Part shown: positions 35,518-45,837 of the stretch, piece by piece
Layout: every line of letters starts with the position of its first letter
Numbering within the stretch: the stretch's first letter is position 1
From: Sulfuriferula sp047300855
GTDB lineage: Bacteria; Pseudomonadota; Gammaproteobacteria; Burkholderiales; Sulfuriferulaceae
Assembly: GCF_047300855.1 (NCBI RefSeq)
Contig: NZ_CP170197.1
Span: 1,364,001 to 1,428,000, forward strand
Length of the DNA: 64,000 bases
Direction of reading: 5' to 3'
Program-made: the position numbers and the translations under genes
The notes under the pieces: generated by a model
The model's database searches: none
The model's input: the letters and a program-made list of their open reading frames with translations, nothing else
Told to the model about the DNA's origin: nothing

Positions 35518-38067
35518 ATGTCGCCTGCCCCAGACAATATCGAGCCTGTCCTCACCGGCCTCACTCAACGTGAGGCGGCCGAGCGTTTGCGCACGGAGGG
35601 CTACAACGAGCTTCCCGGCACGCGGCGGCGCAGCCTCGGGATCATCGCCCTGGAGGTGTTGCGTGAGCCGATGTTCGTCCTGCTGATCGCGGCGGGGGGG
35701 ATTTATCTGGTATTTGGCGATATCCACGAAGCGCTGATTCTGCTGAGTTTCGTGTTCGTGGTGATGGGTGCCAGCGTGTACCAGCAGCGTAAAACCGAGC
35801 ATGTGCTGGAAGCCTTGCGCGACCTCACCAGCCCGCGCGCACTGGTGCTGCGCGACGGGATCGAACAGCGTATCGCCGGGCGCGAGGTGGTGCGCGACGA
35901 TCTCCTGCTGCTGACGGAGGGCGACCGGGTCGCGGCGGATGCGGTGCTGCTGTCGTGCAATGACCTGGCGGCAGACGAATCGGTGCTGACTGGCGAATCC
36001 ATGTCGGTGAACAAAATCCCGTGGGACGGCGTCATGGCGATGACGCGGCCGGGCGGGGATGGTCTGCCTTTCGTGTATGCCGGTAGCGTACTGGTGCAGG
36101 GGCAGGGAATGGCGCGCGTGACGGCTACCGGGGAGCGCAGCGAGATCGGTCGCATTGGTCGCGCGCTTGGACAAGTGACGCCCTCCGCCAGCCCGTTGCA
36201 GCGTGAAACCGTCCGCCTGGTGCGGGTGCTGGCGTTAATCGGCGTTGCGCTGGCGCTCATGGTGATTGCACTCTACGGCTTCACCCGCCACGACTGGTTG
36301 GGTGCGCTGCTGGCAGGCATCACCCTGGCGATGGCCACCATCCCGGAAGAATTCCCCGTCGTGCTCACGGTATTTCTCGCGCTGGGGGCGTGGCGCATCT
36401 CTCAGCGCCGGGTGCTGACCCGGCACGTACCCGCTATCGAAACCCTGGGTGCGGCCACGGTGTTGTGCGTGGATAAAACCGGCACGCTCACCCAGAACCG
36501 CATGAGCGTGGCTGCACTGTGCGCCGACGGACAGATGCACAAGGTGGATTACGCGCTGCCCGACAGTCTGCCCGAAGCTTTCCACGCACTGGTTGAGTTC
36601 GGTATTCTGGCCTCCGAGGTGGCGCCTTTCGACCCGATGGAGCGCGCGTTCCACCAGCTCGGCGCGAATTTCCTCGCCGATACCGAGCACCTGCATCACG
36701 ACTGGACACTGGCCCACGAGTATTCGCTGACGCCGCAGTTACGTGCCATGTCCCACGTCTGGCAGGCCGCCGGCCGGGATGAATATGTGGTGGCCGCGAA
36801 AGGTGCGCCCGAGGCCATCGCCGACCTGTGCCATTTCGATGCGGCGCAGCTGGACGCGCTGGCGCAGCAAACCGCCAGCCTGGCGCAACAGGGTTTGCGT
36901 GTGCTGGCGGTGGCGCGTGCCGATTTTCGCGGCAGCGAATGGCCTGCGTTGCAGCACGATTTTCCATTTCAGTTTGTCGGCCTGATCGGGCTCGCCGACC
37001 CGGTACGCGCAGACGTGCCTCAGGCTATCGCAGAATGTCGTGAGGCGGGCATTCGGGTGGTGATGATTACCGGCGATTACCTGGGTACGGCACAGGCGGT
37101 GGCGCGGCAGGCGGGGTTCGACAGTGCGGCCGGCGCGATGACTGGCGACGAACTGGCGCTGCTGGATGACGCTGCAATGCAGCGCCGCATCACCACGGTC
37201 AACGTGTTCGCGCGCGTCACGCCGGAGCAGAAGTTGCGCCTGGTGCAGGCGTTCAAGGCCTGCGGCGAAGTGGTGGCGATGACCGGCGACGGTGTCAACG
37301 ATGCGCCCGCGCTGAAGGCCGCCCACATCGGCATCGCCATGGGTGCACGCGGCACCGACGTGGCGCGCGAGGCGGCCGATCTGGTGCTGCTGGATGACGA
37401 CTTCGACTCCATCGTGCAGGCGATCCGGCTGGGGCGCCGTATTTACGACAACTTGCGCCGCGCGATGGCCTATATCCTGGCGATCCATGTGCCCATTGCC
37501 GGCATGTCGCTGATCCCGCTGTTGTTCGGCTGGCCGCTGATGTTTTACCCGGTGCATATTGTTTTTCTGCAGTTCATCATTGATCCCGCCTGCTCCATCG
37601 TGTTCGAAGCCGAACGCGAGGAACCGGACCTGATGCGCCGTACCCCACGCGATCCGGCAGTGCCCCTGTTCGGCATGCGCACACTGGTGCTCAGCCTGCT
37701 GCAGGGCATCGCTGTACTGCTGATTGTGCTTGCCGTGTATGCCGTGGCGCTGTCACGCGGCCAGGGCGGGGATGAGGCGCGCGCACTGGCTTTCGTCGCG
37801 CTGGTGGTCGCCAATCTCGGCCTGATTTTTGCCAACCGCTCCTGGTCGCACACGGCCTTGACCACGCTGCGCAACCCCAACCCGGCGCTATGGTGGGTGG
37901 TCGGCGGCGCCATTGCGGCATTGACGCTGGTGCTGGCCGTACCGGGGCTGCGCGCATTGTTCCACTTCGGTGTGCTGCACCCGGAAGATCTGTTGCTGTG
38001 CCTGGCGGCGGGGGTGGCGAGCGTCGCCTGGTTCGAGGCTTTCAAGCGTTTCGGGCGGCCGGTCTAG
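35518..38067 (+). CDS. Cation-translocating P-type ATPase (P2-like)
   Basis: From MSPAPDNIEP the protein has 849 residues. The cation ATPase N-domain comes first (GLTQREAAERLRTEGYNELP). The actuator TGES lies in VLTGESMSV, phosphorylated Asp in DKTGTLTQNR, and the hinge is GDGVNDAP. The M4 metal site reads PEEFP where sarcoplasmic Ca2+ pumps have PEGLP, so the ion (Ca2+, Mg2+ or other) cannot be fixed. The frame stays open to 35383. A GGAGG followed by an ATG at 35376 in another frame makes the true N-terminus uncertain. comEC follows after 3 bp. Confidence 0.9.
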   Translation: MSPAPDNIEPVLTGLTQREAAERLRTEGYNELPGTRRRSLGIIALEVLREPMFVLLIAAGGIYLVFGDIHEALILLSFVFVVMGASVYQQRKTEHVLEALRDLTSPRALVLRDGIEQRIAGREVVRDDLLLLTEGDRVAADAVLLSCNDLAADESVLTGESMSVNKIPWDGVMAMTRPGGDGLPFVYAGSVLVQGQGMARVTATGERSEIGRIGRALGQVTPSASPLQRETVRLVRVLALIGVALALMVIALYGFTRHDWLGALLAGITLAMATIPEEFPVVLTVFLALGAWRISQRRVLTRHVPAIETLGAATVLCVDKTGTLTQNRMSVAALCADGQMHKVDYALPDSLPEAFHALVEFGILASEVAPFDPMERAFHQLGANFLADTEHLHHDWTLAHEYSLTPQLRAMSHVWQAAGRDEYVVAAKGAPEAIADLCHFDAAQLDALAQQTASLAQQGLRVLAVARADFRGSEWPALQHDFPFQFVGLIGLADPVRADVPQAIAECREAGIRVVMITGDYLGTAQAVARQAGFDSAAGAMTGDELALLDDAAMQRRITTVNVFARVTPEQKLRLVQAFKACGEVVAMTGDGVNDAPALKAAHIGIAMGARGTDVAREAADLVLLDDDFDSIVQAIRLGRRIYDNLRRAMAYILAIHVPIAGMSLIPLLFGWPLMFYPVHIVFLQFIIDPACSIVFEAEREEPDLMRRTPRDPAVPLFGMRTLVLSLLQGIAVLLIVLAVYAVALSRGQGGDEARALAFVALVVANLGLIFANRSWSHTALTTLRNPNPALWWVVGGAIAALTLVLAVPGLRALFHFGVLHPEDLLLCLAAGVASVAWFEAFKRFGRPV

Positions 38068-38070
38068 TCG

Positions 38071-40428
38071 ATGCGCGGCAGCATACTTGCCTTCGTCGCA
38101 GGCGTGTGGCTGCTGCAACAGCAGGCGCTGTTGCCCGATCTGGCCTGGGCGTGGGGCTTGCCACTATTGGCTACTGCCTACTGGTTGCCGCGTCACCGGC
38201 TGCCTGGGGCAATACGCCGTGGACTGTTGCTGGGCACGCTGTTTGGCGCCGGATTCCTGTTTGCCGCGGCGGTTGCCGGGCAGCGCATGCAGGACGCGCT
38301 GCCGCCGACGTGGGAAGGCATGGACATCGCGCTCAGCGGCGTGGTGGCCAGCCTGCCGGTCAACACCGAACATGGCCAGCGCTTTGAATTCGATGTCGAG
38401 CAAGTGATCACCCCCGGTGCGCACGTGCCGCGCCATATCCAGCTCAACACTTACACCACGGCCTTCAACGGCAAGCCGCTACCCAATGCCCCGCGTGTGC
38501 ATGCGGGTGAGCGCTGGCGTTTCACGGTGCGCCTGCGCCGTCCGCACGCCAACGCAAATCCTCATGTGTTCGACCTGGAGGCCTGGTTTCTGGAACGCAA
38601 TCTGCGCGCCATTGGTAACGTGCGCGACAGCGCCGATAACCGGCGTTTGCGTGTCTTCGTGATGCGTCCCGGTTATGCGGTGGAGGCAGTGCGTGAAGCC
38701 ATCGCATTGCGCATTGACCGCGTGCTGGCGGGCGAGCCCTACGCCGGGGTGCTGAAGGCGCTGGTGATTGGCGACCAGTCCGCCATCCCGCCTGTGCAAT
38801 GGGCGCTGTACCAGCGCACCGGAATTACGCATTTGATTTCCATCTCCGGTTTGCATGTGACCATGCTCTCCGGGCTGGCGTTTGCGCTGGTGTACTGGCT
38901 GTGGCGGCGCAGCGTGCGCCTGACTCTGCGGCTGCCGGCACGGCGCGCGGCGGTGCTGGCAGGGGCGTTCACGGCGCTGCTGTATGTGCTGCTGGCAGGA
39001 TTTGCGGTGCCGGCACAGCGCACGCTCTACATGCTGCTGGTAGTAGCCGTGGCATTGTGGTCGGGACGCGTGATTGCGCCGACCCGCGTGCTGCTGTGGG
39101 CATTGCTGGTGGTCGTGCTGCTTGATCCGTGGGCGGTACTGTCGGCGGGATTCTGGCTGTCGTTCGGTGCGGTCGCGGCGATGCTGTTCGCCACCACCGC
39201 ACGGGTCGGCAAGCCGCACTGGCTGCGTGCCTGGCTGGCGACGCAATGGGCGGTGACGCTGGCATTGGCGCCGGTCCTGTTGCTGCTGTTTAGCCAGCTG
39301 TCGCTGGTGTCGCCGCTGGCCAATGCATTTGCCATACCGCTGGTGAGTTTCGGCGTGACACCGCTGGCGCTGGCCGGCAGTGTGCCAGGCATGGACTGGC
39401 TGCTGCATGCCGCACACTGGCTGATGGCCGGGTGCGTGTGGGTACTGGACTGGCTGGCGCGCCTGCCGCTGGCGTTGTGGCAACAGCCCGAACCGCGTGC
39501 CGCCGCCATGATGCTGGCGCTGCTGGGTGCGCTGTGGCTGCTGCTGCCGCGCGGCTTTCCGGCGCGCTGGCTGGGGGCGCTGCTGATCCTGCCGGCCTTG
39601 CTGACGCCAGCGCCGCATCCTGCGCCAGGTGCGCTGTGGGTAACCGTGCTGGATGTGGGGCAGGGGCTGGCAGTGCTGGTGCGCACTGCGCATCACGCGC
39701 TGCTGTTCGACACCGGGCCGCGCTATACGGCTGAATCCGACAGCGGCAGCCGGATCATCGTGCCGTATCTGCGTGGCGAAGGCGTGACGCGGCTCGACGG
39801 CCTGATCGTGTCGCACGACGATAACGACCACAGCGGCGGCGCGTTGTCGGTACTGCGCGAAGTGCCGGCAGGCTGGCTCGCCAGTTCGCTGCCCGCCACG
39901 CACCCGGCGCTGTCAGCCGGAGTGCGCAACCTGCGCTGTGTGGCCGGGCAGCACTGGCAATGGGATGGGGTGAATTTTGCCGTGCTGCACCCCACGCAGG
40001 CCAGCTATGACAATGCCCGCCTGAAAGACAACAATCGCGGCTGCGTGCTGAAAGTGGCTGCCGCGGGTGGCAGCGCATTGTTGTCCGCCGACATCGAAGC
40101 GCGCGATGAAGCCGAACTGCTGGCCAGCGTGCCTGAGCAATTGCCCACCACCTTGCTGGTCGCCCCGCATCATGGCAGCCGCACTTCGTCCACGCCGGAT
40201 TTTGTTGCTGCCGTGCATCCTGCCGTCACTGTATTCACGGTGGGCTATCGCAACCGTTTTGGTCACCCGCGCGGTGATATCGTGGCGCGCTATGCAGGGC
40301 AGCGCAGCCGTTTGTTGCGCTCTGACAGCGATGGGGCGGTAGAGGTGAATTTTGTCCCGGGCCTGGCGCCCAGTGTTACAGCATGGCGGCAAACCCGGCA
40401 GCGATATTGGCAGGCTGGCGTGCGATAA
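38071..40428 (+). CDS. comEC: ComEC/Rec2 DNA-uptake channel
   Basis: The 785-residue protein has an N-terminal DUF4131/OB-like region, a Competence domain with many helices (LISISGLHVTMLSGLAFAL, then AGFWLSFGAVAAMLF), and a C-terminal metallo-beta-lactamase domain (DVGQGLAVLV, SHDDNDHSGG, APHHGSRTS). It would carry single-stranded DNA across the inner membrane during transformation. The lactamase ligands look intact. It lies tightly between the P-type ATPase and relA, and no other competence genes are in the window. Confidence 0.94.
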   Translation: MRGSILAFVAGVWLLQQQALLPDLAWAWGLPLLATAYWLPRHRLPGAIRRGLLLGTLFGAGFLFAAAVAGQRMQDALPPTWEGMDIALSGVVASLPVNTEHGQRFEFDVEQVITPGAHVPRHIQLNTYTTAFNGKPLPNAPRVHAGERWRFTVRLRRPHANANPHVFDLEAWFLERNLRAIGNVRDSADNRRLRVFVMRPGYAVEAVREAIALRIDRVLAGEPYAGVLKALVIGDQSAIPPVQWALYQRTGITHLISISGLHVTMLSGLAFALVYWLWRRSVRLTLRLPARRAAVLAGAFTALLYVLLAGFAVPAQRTLYMLLVVAVALWSGRVIAPTRVLLWALLVVVLLDPWAVLSAGFWLSFGAVAAMLFATTARVGKPHWLRAWLATQWAVTLALAPVLLLLFSQLSLVSPLANAFAIPLVSFGVTPLALAGSVPGMDWLLHAAHWLMAGCVWVLDWLARLPLALWQQPEPRAAAMMLALLGALWLLLPRGFPARWLGALLILPALLTPAPHPAPGALWVTVLDVGQGLAVLVRTAHHALLFDTGPRYTAESDSGSRIIVPYLRGEGVTRLDGLIVSHDDNDHSGGALSVLREVPAGWLASSLPATHPALSAGVRNLRCVAGQHWQWDGVNFAVLHPTQASYDNARLKDNNRGCVLKVAAAGGSALLSADIEARDEAELLASVPEQLPTTLLVAPHHGSRTSSTPDFVAAVHPAVTVFTVGYRNRFGHPRGDIVARYAGQRSRLLRSDSDGAVEVNFVPGLAPSVTAWRQTRQRYWQAGVR

Positions 40429-40436
40429 TTCAGCCC

Positions 40437-42623
40437 ATGGTTACCACGCATACCCCCAGCGCCAGTTGTGGCGACAATCTCGATCCCGATGCGGCGCTCG
40501 CGCACCTTGCCGGGCAGTTTGACGCCAGCGGAGTGGCGCTGATTCGCGCCGCCGGCGAACTGATCCTGACCGAGCCGGACACGCTCACCGCATTCGGTGC
40601 AGCACGTATCAGTCACGCCATCGGCAGCGCCACGCAGGTGGCCGATCTGCACCTGGATGCCGACAGTGTGGCAGCGGCGCTGCTCATTGGCCTGACTGAC
40701 CCCTGGCAGGATGATGTGCTGAGTGCACAACTCAATCCGCAGGTGGTCAAGCTGGCGCGCGGTGTGACGCGCATGGACGAAATCGGCCAGCTGGTGGGCG
40801 GTGGCGAGTCGGCGCGGCGTGATGGGCAAAGCCAGGTAGAGGGATTGCGCCAGATGTTGCTGGCGATGGTCGAGGACATTCGTGTGGTGCTGATCAAGCT
40901 GGCCGAGCGCGCGCATGCGTTGCGCTGCCTGGTGCAAAGCGACGACGAAACGGCGCGAACCCAGGTGGCGCGCGAAGTGCGCGAGCTGTTTGCGCCGCTC
41001 GCCAACCGGCTCGGGGTGTGGCAATTGAAGTGGGAAATGGAGGATTTGTCCTATCGTTTTCTGGAGCCGGAAAATTACCAGCGCATCGCACGCCTGCTGG
41101 ACGAAAAACGTCTCGATCGCGAGCGTTATATCCAGGACGTGGTGGCCAGATTGCAGGCTGAACTGCACGCTGTCCACATCCAGGCCGAGGTGACAGGCCG
41201 TCCCAAACACATCGTCAGCATCATCAACAAGATGAAGCGCAAGCATCTGCAATTCGACCAGCTCTACGACATCCGCGCGGTGCGCATCCTGGTGCCGGAA
41301 CTGCGCGACTGCTACACCGCGCTGGGCATCGTGCACAACCTGTGGCAGCCGATCAGCGGCGAATTCGACGACTACATCGCGCAGCCCAAAAGCAACGACT
41401 ATCGTTCGCTGCACACCGGTGTGATCGGCCCTGAAGGCAAGGCGCTGGAGGTGCAGATACGCACCTTCGACATGCATAAGCACGCCGAGCTGGGCGTGGC
41501 CGCGCACTGGCGTTACAAGGAGGGCAGCAGCGCCGCCGCCGGTGCCGAGGACAAGATCGCCTGGTTACGCCAGATTCTGCAATGGAAGGACGAAGTGGCG
41601 GACAGCGCCGAACTGGCCGAGCTGTTCAAGAACGAGCTGTTTCAGGATCGTGTTTATGTGCTCACGCCGCAGGGGCGGGTGATCGACCTGCCTGCCGGCG
41701 CCAGCCCGGTGGATTTTGCCTACCACGTGCATTCCAATCTGGGCCATCGCTGCCGGGGAGCCAAGGTGGATGGAGTGATGGTGCCGCTCAACACGCCGCT
41801 GAAAAACGGCCAGCGCGTGGAAATCCTTACCGTCAAGGAAGGCGCGCCGAGCCGTGACTGGCTCAATCCGGCGCTGGGCTATCTGGTCACCCAGCGCGCC
41901 CGTGCCAAGGTGCGGCACTGGTTCAAGTATCTGCACTTCGAAGAAAACGTCGCTCAGGGACGTGCCATTCTGGACAAGGAGCTGCATCGCCAGGGGTCTG
42001 CGGAGGTCAATCAGGACAAGCTGGCGCAGAAATTCGGCGAATCGCGCGTCGATGAGTTCCTCGCCGCGCTGGGGCGCGGCGACATCACGCCGCACCAGGT
42101 GGCGAGCGCCCTGCAGGAACAAACTGCGCTGCCCGTGGAGACGCCGGCCAAGCGCCGGACAAGCAAGGCGCCGACCGATAAACCCGCCGAGGGCATCCTG
42201 ATCGAAGGGGTGAGCAATCTGCCGGTAACGCTGGCGCGCTGCTGCAAACCGGCGCCTCCCGACGCGATTGCCGGGTATGCCACGCAGGGACGCGGCGTCA
42301 CCATCCATCGCCGCGACTGCGCCAACATTCAGCGCATATCGGGCGAGCGCCAGGCACGTCTGCTGGCGGCGACGTGGGGCGAGGACAGCGCGTTCGAGAG
42401 CGAAATCTGCGTCACCGCTTTCGACCGTCACGGCCTGTTGCGCGATATTTCCGAGGTGCTGGCCAAAGAGCGGCTGGCGGTGGTGCGCGTCAATACCGAA
42501 TCCAAAACCGATATGGCGGTGATGCACTTTCATGTCCATAGCGCCAGCCTGCAACCGCTCAACCGCGCGCTGGCGCGCATCAAAGGCCTGAGCAATGTCA
42601 TCGAAGCCGTCCGCAAGGGCTGA
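40437..42623 (+). CDS. relA: (p)ppGpp synthetase of RelA type
   Basis: From the ATG at 40437 the protein has 728 residues: a pseudo-hydrolase domain, synthetase domain, TGS domain (YVLTPQGRVIDLPAGASPVDFAYHVHS) and C-terminal ACT domain. The HD motif of the hydrolase is missing (the segment reads AALLIGLTDPW). The synthetase has the RelA-like YDIRAVRI and GRPKHIVSI blocks. It should therefore make but not degrade (p)ppGpp on starved ribosomes. It begins 8 bp after comEC; its end overlaps the next gene by 29 bp. Confidence 0.94.
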   Translation: MVTTHTPSASCGDNLDPDAALAHLAGQFDASGVALIRAAGELILTEPDTLTAFGAARISHAIGSATQVADLHLDADSVAAALLIGLTDPWQDDVLSAQLNPQVVKLARGVTRMDEIGQLVGGGESARRDGQSQVEGLRQMLLAMVEDIRVVLIKLAERAHALRCLVQSDDETARTQVAREVRELFAPLANRLGVWQLKWEMEDLSYRFLEPENYQRIARLLDEKRLDRERYIQDVVARLQAELHAVHIQAEVTGRPKHIVSIINKMKRKHLQFDQLYDIRAVRILVPELRDCYTALGIVHNLWQPISGEFDDYIAQPKSNDYRSLHTGVIGPEGKALEVQIRTFDMHKHAELGVAAHWRYKEGSSAAAGAEDKIAWLRQILQWKDEVADSAELAELFKNELFQDRVYVLTPQGRVIDLPAGASPVDFAYHVHSNLGHRCRGAKVDGVMVPLNTPLKNGQRVEILTVKEGAPSRDWLNPALGYLVTQRARAKVRHWFKYLHFEENVAQGRAILDKELHRQGSAEVNQDKLAQKFGESRVDEFLAALGRGDITPHQVASALQEQTALPVETPAKRRTSKAPTDKPAEGILIEGVSNLPVTLARCCKPAPPDAIAGYATQGRGVTIHRRDCANIQRISGERQARLLAATWGEDSAFESEICVTAFDRHGLLRDISEVLAKERLAVVRVNTESKTDMAVMHFHVHSASLQPLNRALARIKGLSNVIEAVRKG

Positions 42624-43914
42624 GTTTGCGCCGGTACGGCGGCGCGAATATTGGGCATGGGCGATGTACGATTTCGCCAATTCCGGTTACACCACGGTGG
42701 TCATCACCGCCGTGTTCAGCGCGTATTTCGTCGCCACCATTGCGGGCAACGCGGAGTGGGCAACGTTTGCCTGGACTGCCGGACTGGCGCTGTCGTACCT
42801 GCTGATCATGCTGACCGGGCCAGTGCTGGGCGCCTATGCCGACCTCCACGCCGCCAAGAAAAAACTGCTGGCTGTCACCACTGTGGGTTGCGTGCTGTTT
42901 ACCGCCGCACTGGCGCTGGCCGGACCCGGTGCAGTGTGGCTGGGGCTGTTGCTGATTGTGTTGAGCAATTTCTTTTACGGCAGCGGCGAGAATGTCATTG
43001 CCGCATTTTTGCCCGAACTGGCAACCGGGCGCGATCTGGGCAAGGTGTCGGGCTGGGGCTGGAGTCTGGGTTACCTGGGCGGTCTGCTCAGCCTGGGCTG
43101 CGCGCTGGCCTACATCACCTGGACGCAGAGCCGCGGGCAGGATGCGGCGCATTATGTGCCGGTAACCATGCTGATTACTGCCGCGTTGTTTGCCTTGTCC
43201 AGCCTGCCGACTTTTTTGTGGTTGCGCGAACGCGCCGTGCCGCAGCCGGGACGTCATACACACCTGTGGCGCGATACCTTCTCACGGCTGGGACACACAC
43301 TGGTTCATCTGCGCCAGTATCGCGATCTGACGCGGTTTTTTGTGTGCATCGTGTTTTATCAAGCCGGGGTGCAGGCGGTGATCGCGCTGGCCGCCATTTA
43401 TGCGCAACAGGCCATGCATTTCCAGATACAGGACACGCTCAAACTGATCCTGGTGGTCAACATCACGGCGGCCATCGGCGCGTTCGTGTTTGGATATGTG
43501 CAGGACCGCATCGGCCATATCCGTACCATTGCGCTGACTTTGCTGGGCTGGATCGCGATGGTGCTGATAGCCGCCAGCGCAGAAGGGCGCGACGCGTTCT
43601 GGCTGGCCGCCAATCTGGCCGGACTGTGCATGGGGGCCAGCCAGTCGGCGGGGCGCGCCCTGGTTGGCTATCTCAGTCCGCGCGCGCGGCTGGCCGAATT
43701 CTTCGGATTGTGGGGTTTCGCGGTCAAGCTTTCCTCGATTCTGGGCCCGCTGACCTACGGCGTGGTGAGTTGGGTGTCGGGTGGCGATCACCGTCTCGCC
43801 ATGTTGCTGACCGGCAGCTATTTTGTGATCGGCCTGGTCATTTTGATGGGCATCAATGTGCGCCGCGGGCGCCGCGCAGCATTGCGTGGGCATCGGGTTT
43901 TACCCGCCGCGTGA
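42595..43914 (+). CDS. MFS transporter, UMF1 (Atg22-like) family
   Basis: The 439-residue membrane protein opens with REYWAWAMYDFANSGYTTVVITAVF, the hallmark of the UMF1/Atg22 group, and has about 12 helices. GPVLGAYADLHAAKKKLL serves as motif A and SAGRALVGYLSPRARLAEFFGLW is a second conserved block. Fungal relatives export amino acids from vacuoles; bacterial substrates are not known. The ATG at 42595 overlaps the relA end. Confidence 0.88.
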   Translation: MSSKPSARAEFAPVRRREYWAWAMYDFANSGYTTVVITAVFSAYFVATIAGNAEWATFAWTAGLALSYLLIMLTGPVLGAYADLHAAKKKLLAVTTVGCVLFTAALALAGPGAVWLGLLLIVLSNFFYGSGENVIAAFLPELATGRDLGKVSGWGWSLGYLGGLLSLGCALAYITWTQSRGQDAAHYVPVTMLITAALFALSSLPTFLWLRERAVPQPGRHTHLWRDTFSRLGHTLVHLRQYRDLTRFFVCIVFYQAGVQAVIALAAIYAQQAMHFQIQDTLKLILVVNITAAIGAFVFGYVQDRIGHIRTIALTLLGWIAMVLIAASAEGRDAFWLAANLAGLCMGASQSAGRALVGYLSPRARLAEFFGLWGFAVKLSSILGPLTYGVVSWVSGGDHRLAMLLTGSYFVIGLVILMGINVRRGRRAALRGHRVLPAA

Positions 43915-43937
43915 TGCCTCCCCGATAAAGCGAACAA

Positions 43938-45377
43938 TCAGTTCTGGCTGTTGCGACGCAGCAAGTCGGCAAGTACAGCCCGGGTCTGGGGAAGCATGCA
44001 GGTAAAGCGCACGCAAACACAATTGTCGGCATCGCCAGCGTAAGCGACGACTTTTCCATACAAACAGGTGGTCTGGTCAGTAAAGTTATCGGGCAGCAGA
44101 TAGATCGCGATATTGGTGAGGGGGGATACTGCTCGGGTGGTCACGATTTCTGCGGCCTTGGCAGACAATCTGGTAAGGCTGCCTGCGAATGTTTCTTCGC
44201 TAATGGATTTTTCGTCGATGATGGCGCAGCTAACCGTTATCGCCTGATGCAAAGCCTGCAGCTCATCCGTATAACGGGGCAGGAAAGAATTATAGGTGGC
44301 GATGCCGCCAGCTTCATAAACGCTAACCGGGTCAGCGACGCCTTTCGGATGCACGATAAATTGTCCATCTATTCTGACTATGGCTCCCGTTTGCGACAAA
44401 GTCGCTTCGGATATCAGTATCTGGTTTCCACAACAGTAGGATTCGAGACGCGCGGCCAGATTGACATGCTTGCCTACCACGCTATATTTCGATCGCGTTT
44501 CGGAGCCGATATTTCCCACAATGGCTTCTCCTGTGTGAATGCCGATTCCCATGGAGAGCTCCGGCAAGCCATGTGTCTGGTTATATGCATTAACGGACGC
44601 CATCGCCTGCTGCATCGCAACCGCACAGCCGACGGCGCGTTGCGCATGATCCGGTTGTTCGCTGGGCGCTCCGAAAAACGCCAGCATTCCATCTCCCAGA
44701 ATTTCATCGACGATGCCGTGGTGATCAGCAATGATTTTAGTCATTGTGCCGAGGAAATTGTTCAGCATGTGCACAATTTGAACGGGCGTGAACGGGCCTT
44801 CCGAAATCAGGGTGAATCCTCGCAAGTCGGCCACCAGAACGGTGACTGTGCGGAGCTCGCCGCCAAACTCGAGCGCTTCAGGCGATGCCAGAAGCTTATC
44901 GACGACTTCGCTTGCGACGTAGCGCCCAAAGATGTTGCGAATGAGCGTGTTGCGCGCTTCCAGCTGGCTGGCGAGCATTCTGACTTCATCCGAGGCGCGC
45001 TTGAGCGCGAGCTGTGTTCGCACTCGCGCCGGCACCACGGCGAGATCAAGCGGTTTCATGATGTAATCGTTGGCACCCAACTCGAGGGCGCCAACGATAT
45101 CGGTGGATTCGCCCCTCGCCGTTACCATGATGACGGGCAATTCGGACATCGAATAAGTCGTGCGTATCAGCTTGAGAACAGCTATGCCATCGATGCCCGG
45201 CATTTCGATATCGAGCAGAACGAGGTCGAACTTGTGCTCCAGCAGCATATTGAGCGCACTTTGCCCGTTCTCTGCGACGATCACGACGTAGCCCAGCCGG
45301 GTCAGGCGGCGCGACAAAATATCCCGGTTCATTTCATTGTCGTCGACGACCAGCAACATTCCCGGATCGGATTTCAT
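43938..45377 (-). CDS. Response regulator fused to a class III nucleotide cyclase
   Basis: The 479-residue protein has an N-terminal receiver (phospho-acceptor Asp56 in LVLLDIEMPG) and a class III cyclase domain from about 175. The metal-binding Asp184 (VADLRGFT) and Asp229 (GDGMLAFFG) and the transition-state Asn306/Arg310 (HVNLAAR) are present. The residue that selects the base is Glu225 instead of the adenylate-cyclase Lys, with Ser299 at the partner site, which suggests possible GTP use. A C-terminal segment of about 100 residues has a PilZ-like feel. Its ATG overlaps the upstream receiver gene (ATGA). Confidence 0.92.
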   Translation of the reverse strand: MKSDPGMLLVVDDNEMNRDILSRRLTRLGYVVIVAENGQSALNMLLEHKFDLVLLDIEMPGIDGIAVLKLIRTTYSMSELPVIMVTARGESTDIVGALELGANDYIMKPLDLAVVPARVRTQLALKRASDEVRMLASQLEARNTLIRNIFGRYVASEVVDKLLASPEALEFGGELRTVTVLVADLRGFTLISEGPFTPVQIVHMLNNFLGTMTKIIADHHGIVDEILGDGMLAFFGAPSEQPDHAQRAVGCAVAMQQAMASVNAYNQTHGLPELSMGIGIHTGEAIVGNIGSETRSKYSVVGKHVNLAARLESYCCGNQILISEATLSQTGAIVRIDGQFIVHPKGVADPVSVYEAGGIATYNSFLPRYTDELQALHQAITVSCAIIDEKSISEETFAGSLTRLSAKAAEIVTTRAVSPLTNIAIYLLPDNFTDQTTCLYGKVVAYAGDADNCVCVRFTCMLPQTRAVLADLLRRNSQN

Positions 45378-45751
45378 GACCTGGTTGCAGCTTGCAAAAG
45401 CATTTGAATTTTGTCCAGCAGGCGCTCGATCTCGACTGGTTTGGTATCGTAATCGTCACAGCCGGCAGCAAGCGCCCGTTCCCTGTCGCCCTGCATGGCG
45501 TGAGCGGACAGGCCGAGGATCGGCAGCGCGCACAATTGAGGGTCTTCCCGAATGCGCCTTGCAACTTCGAAGCCGTCCAGTATGGGCAGGCTGATATCCA
45601 GCAAAAGCAGGTCTGGACAATGACTCCTCACTTTTTCGATCGCTTCCTCACCGTCCATCGCGATATCGACTTGATACCCCCTGCGTTCCAGGCGGCGCAT
45701 CAGCATATCGCGGTTCAGTTCATTGTCTTCCGCCAGCAATATTTTGACCAT
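45374..45751 (-). CDS. Single-domain response regulator
   Basis: The 125-residue receiver-only protein has the acidic pair in LLAEDNELN, the phospho-acceptor Asp in LLLLDISLPI, and Thr/Lys switch residues (LSAHA, TKPVE). It probably takes phosphate from the hybrid kinase whose gene lies just upstream. It is translationally coupled to the REC-cyclase gene, so both probably lie in one phosphorelay. Confidence 0.93.
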   Translation of the reverse strand: MVKILLAEDNELNRDMLMRRLERRGYQVDIAMDGEEAIEKVRSHCPDLLLLDISLPILDGFEVARRIREDPQLCALPILGLSAHAMQGDRERALAAGCDDYDTKPVEIERLLDKIQMLLQAATRS

Positions 45752-45837
45752 GATCTTTCGTCCTAAAATTAGGGCAATGGATGGAATATCACGCCTCGAT
45801 TGCCCACGCCTCCATCAGAGTTATGGCTACACTTCGA

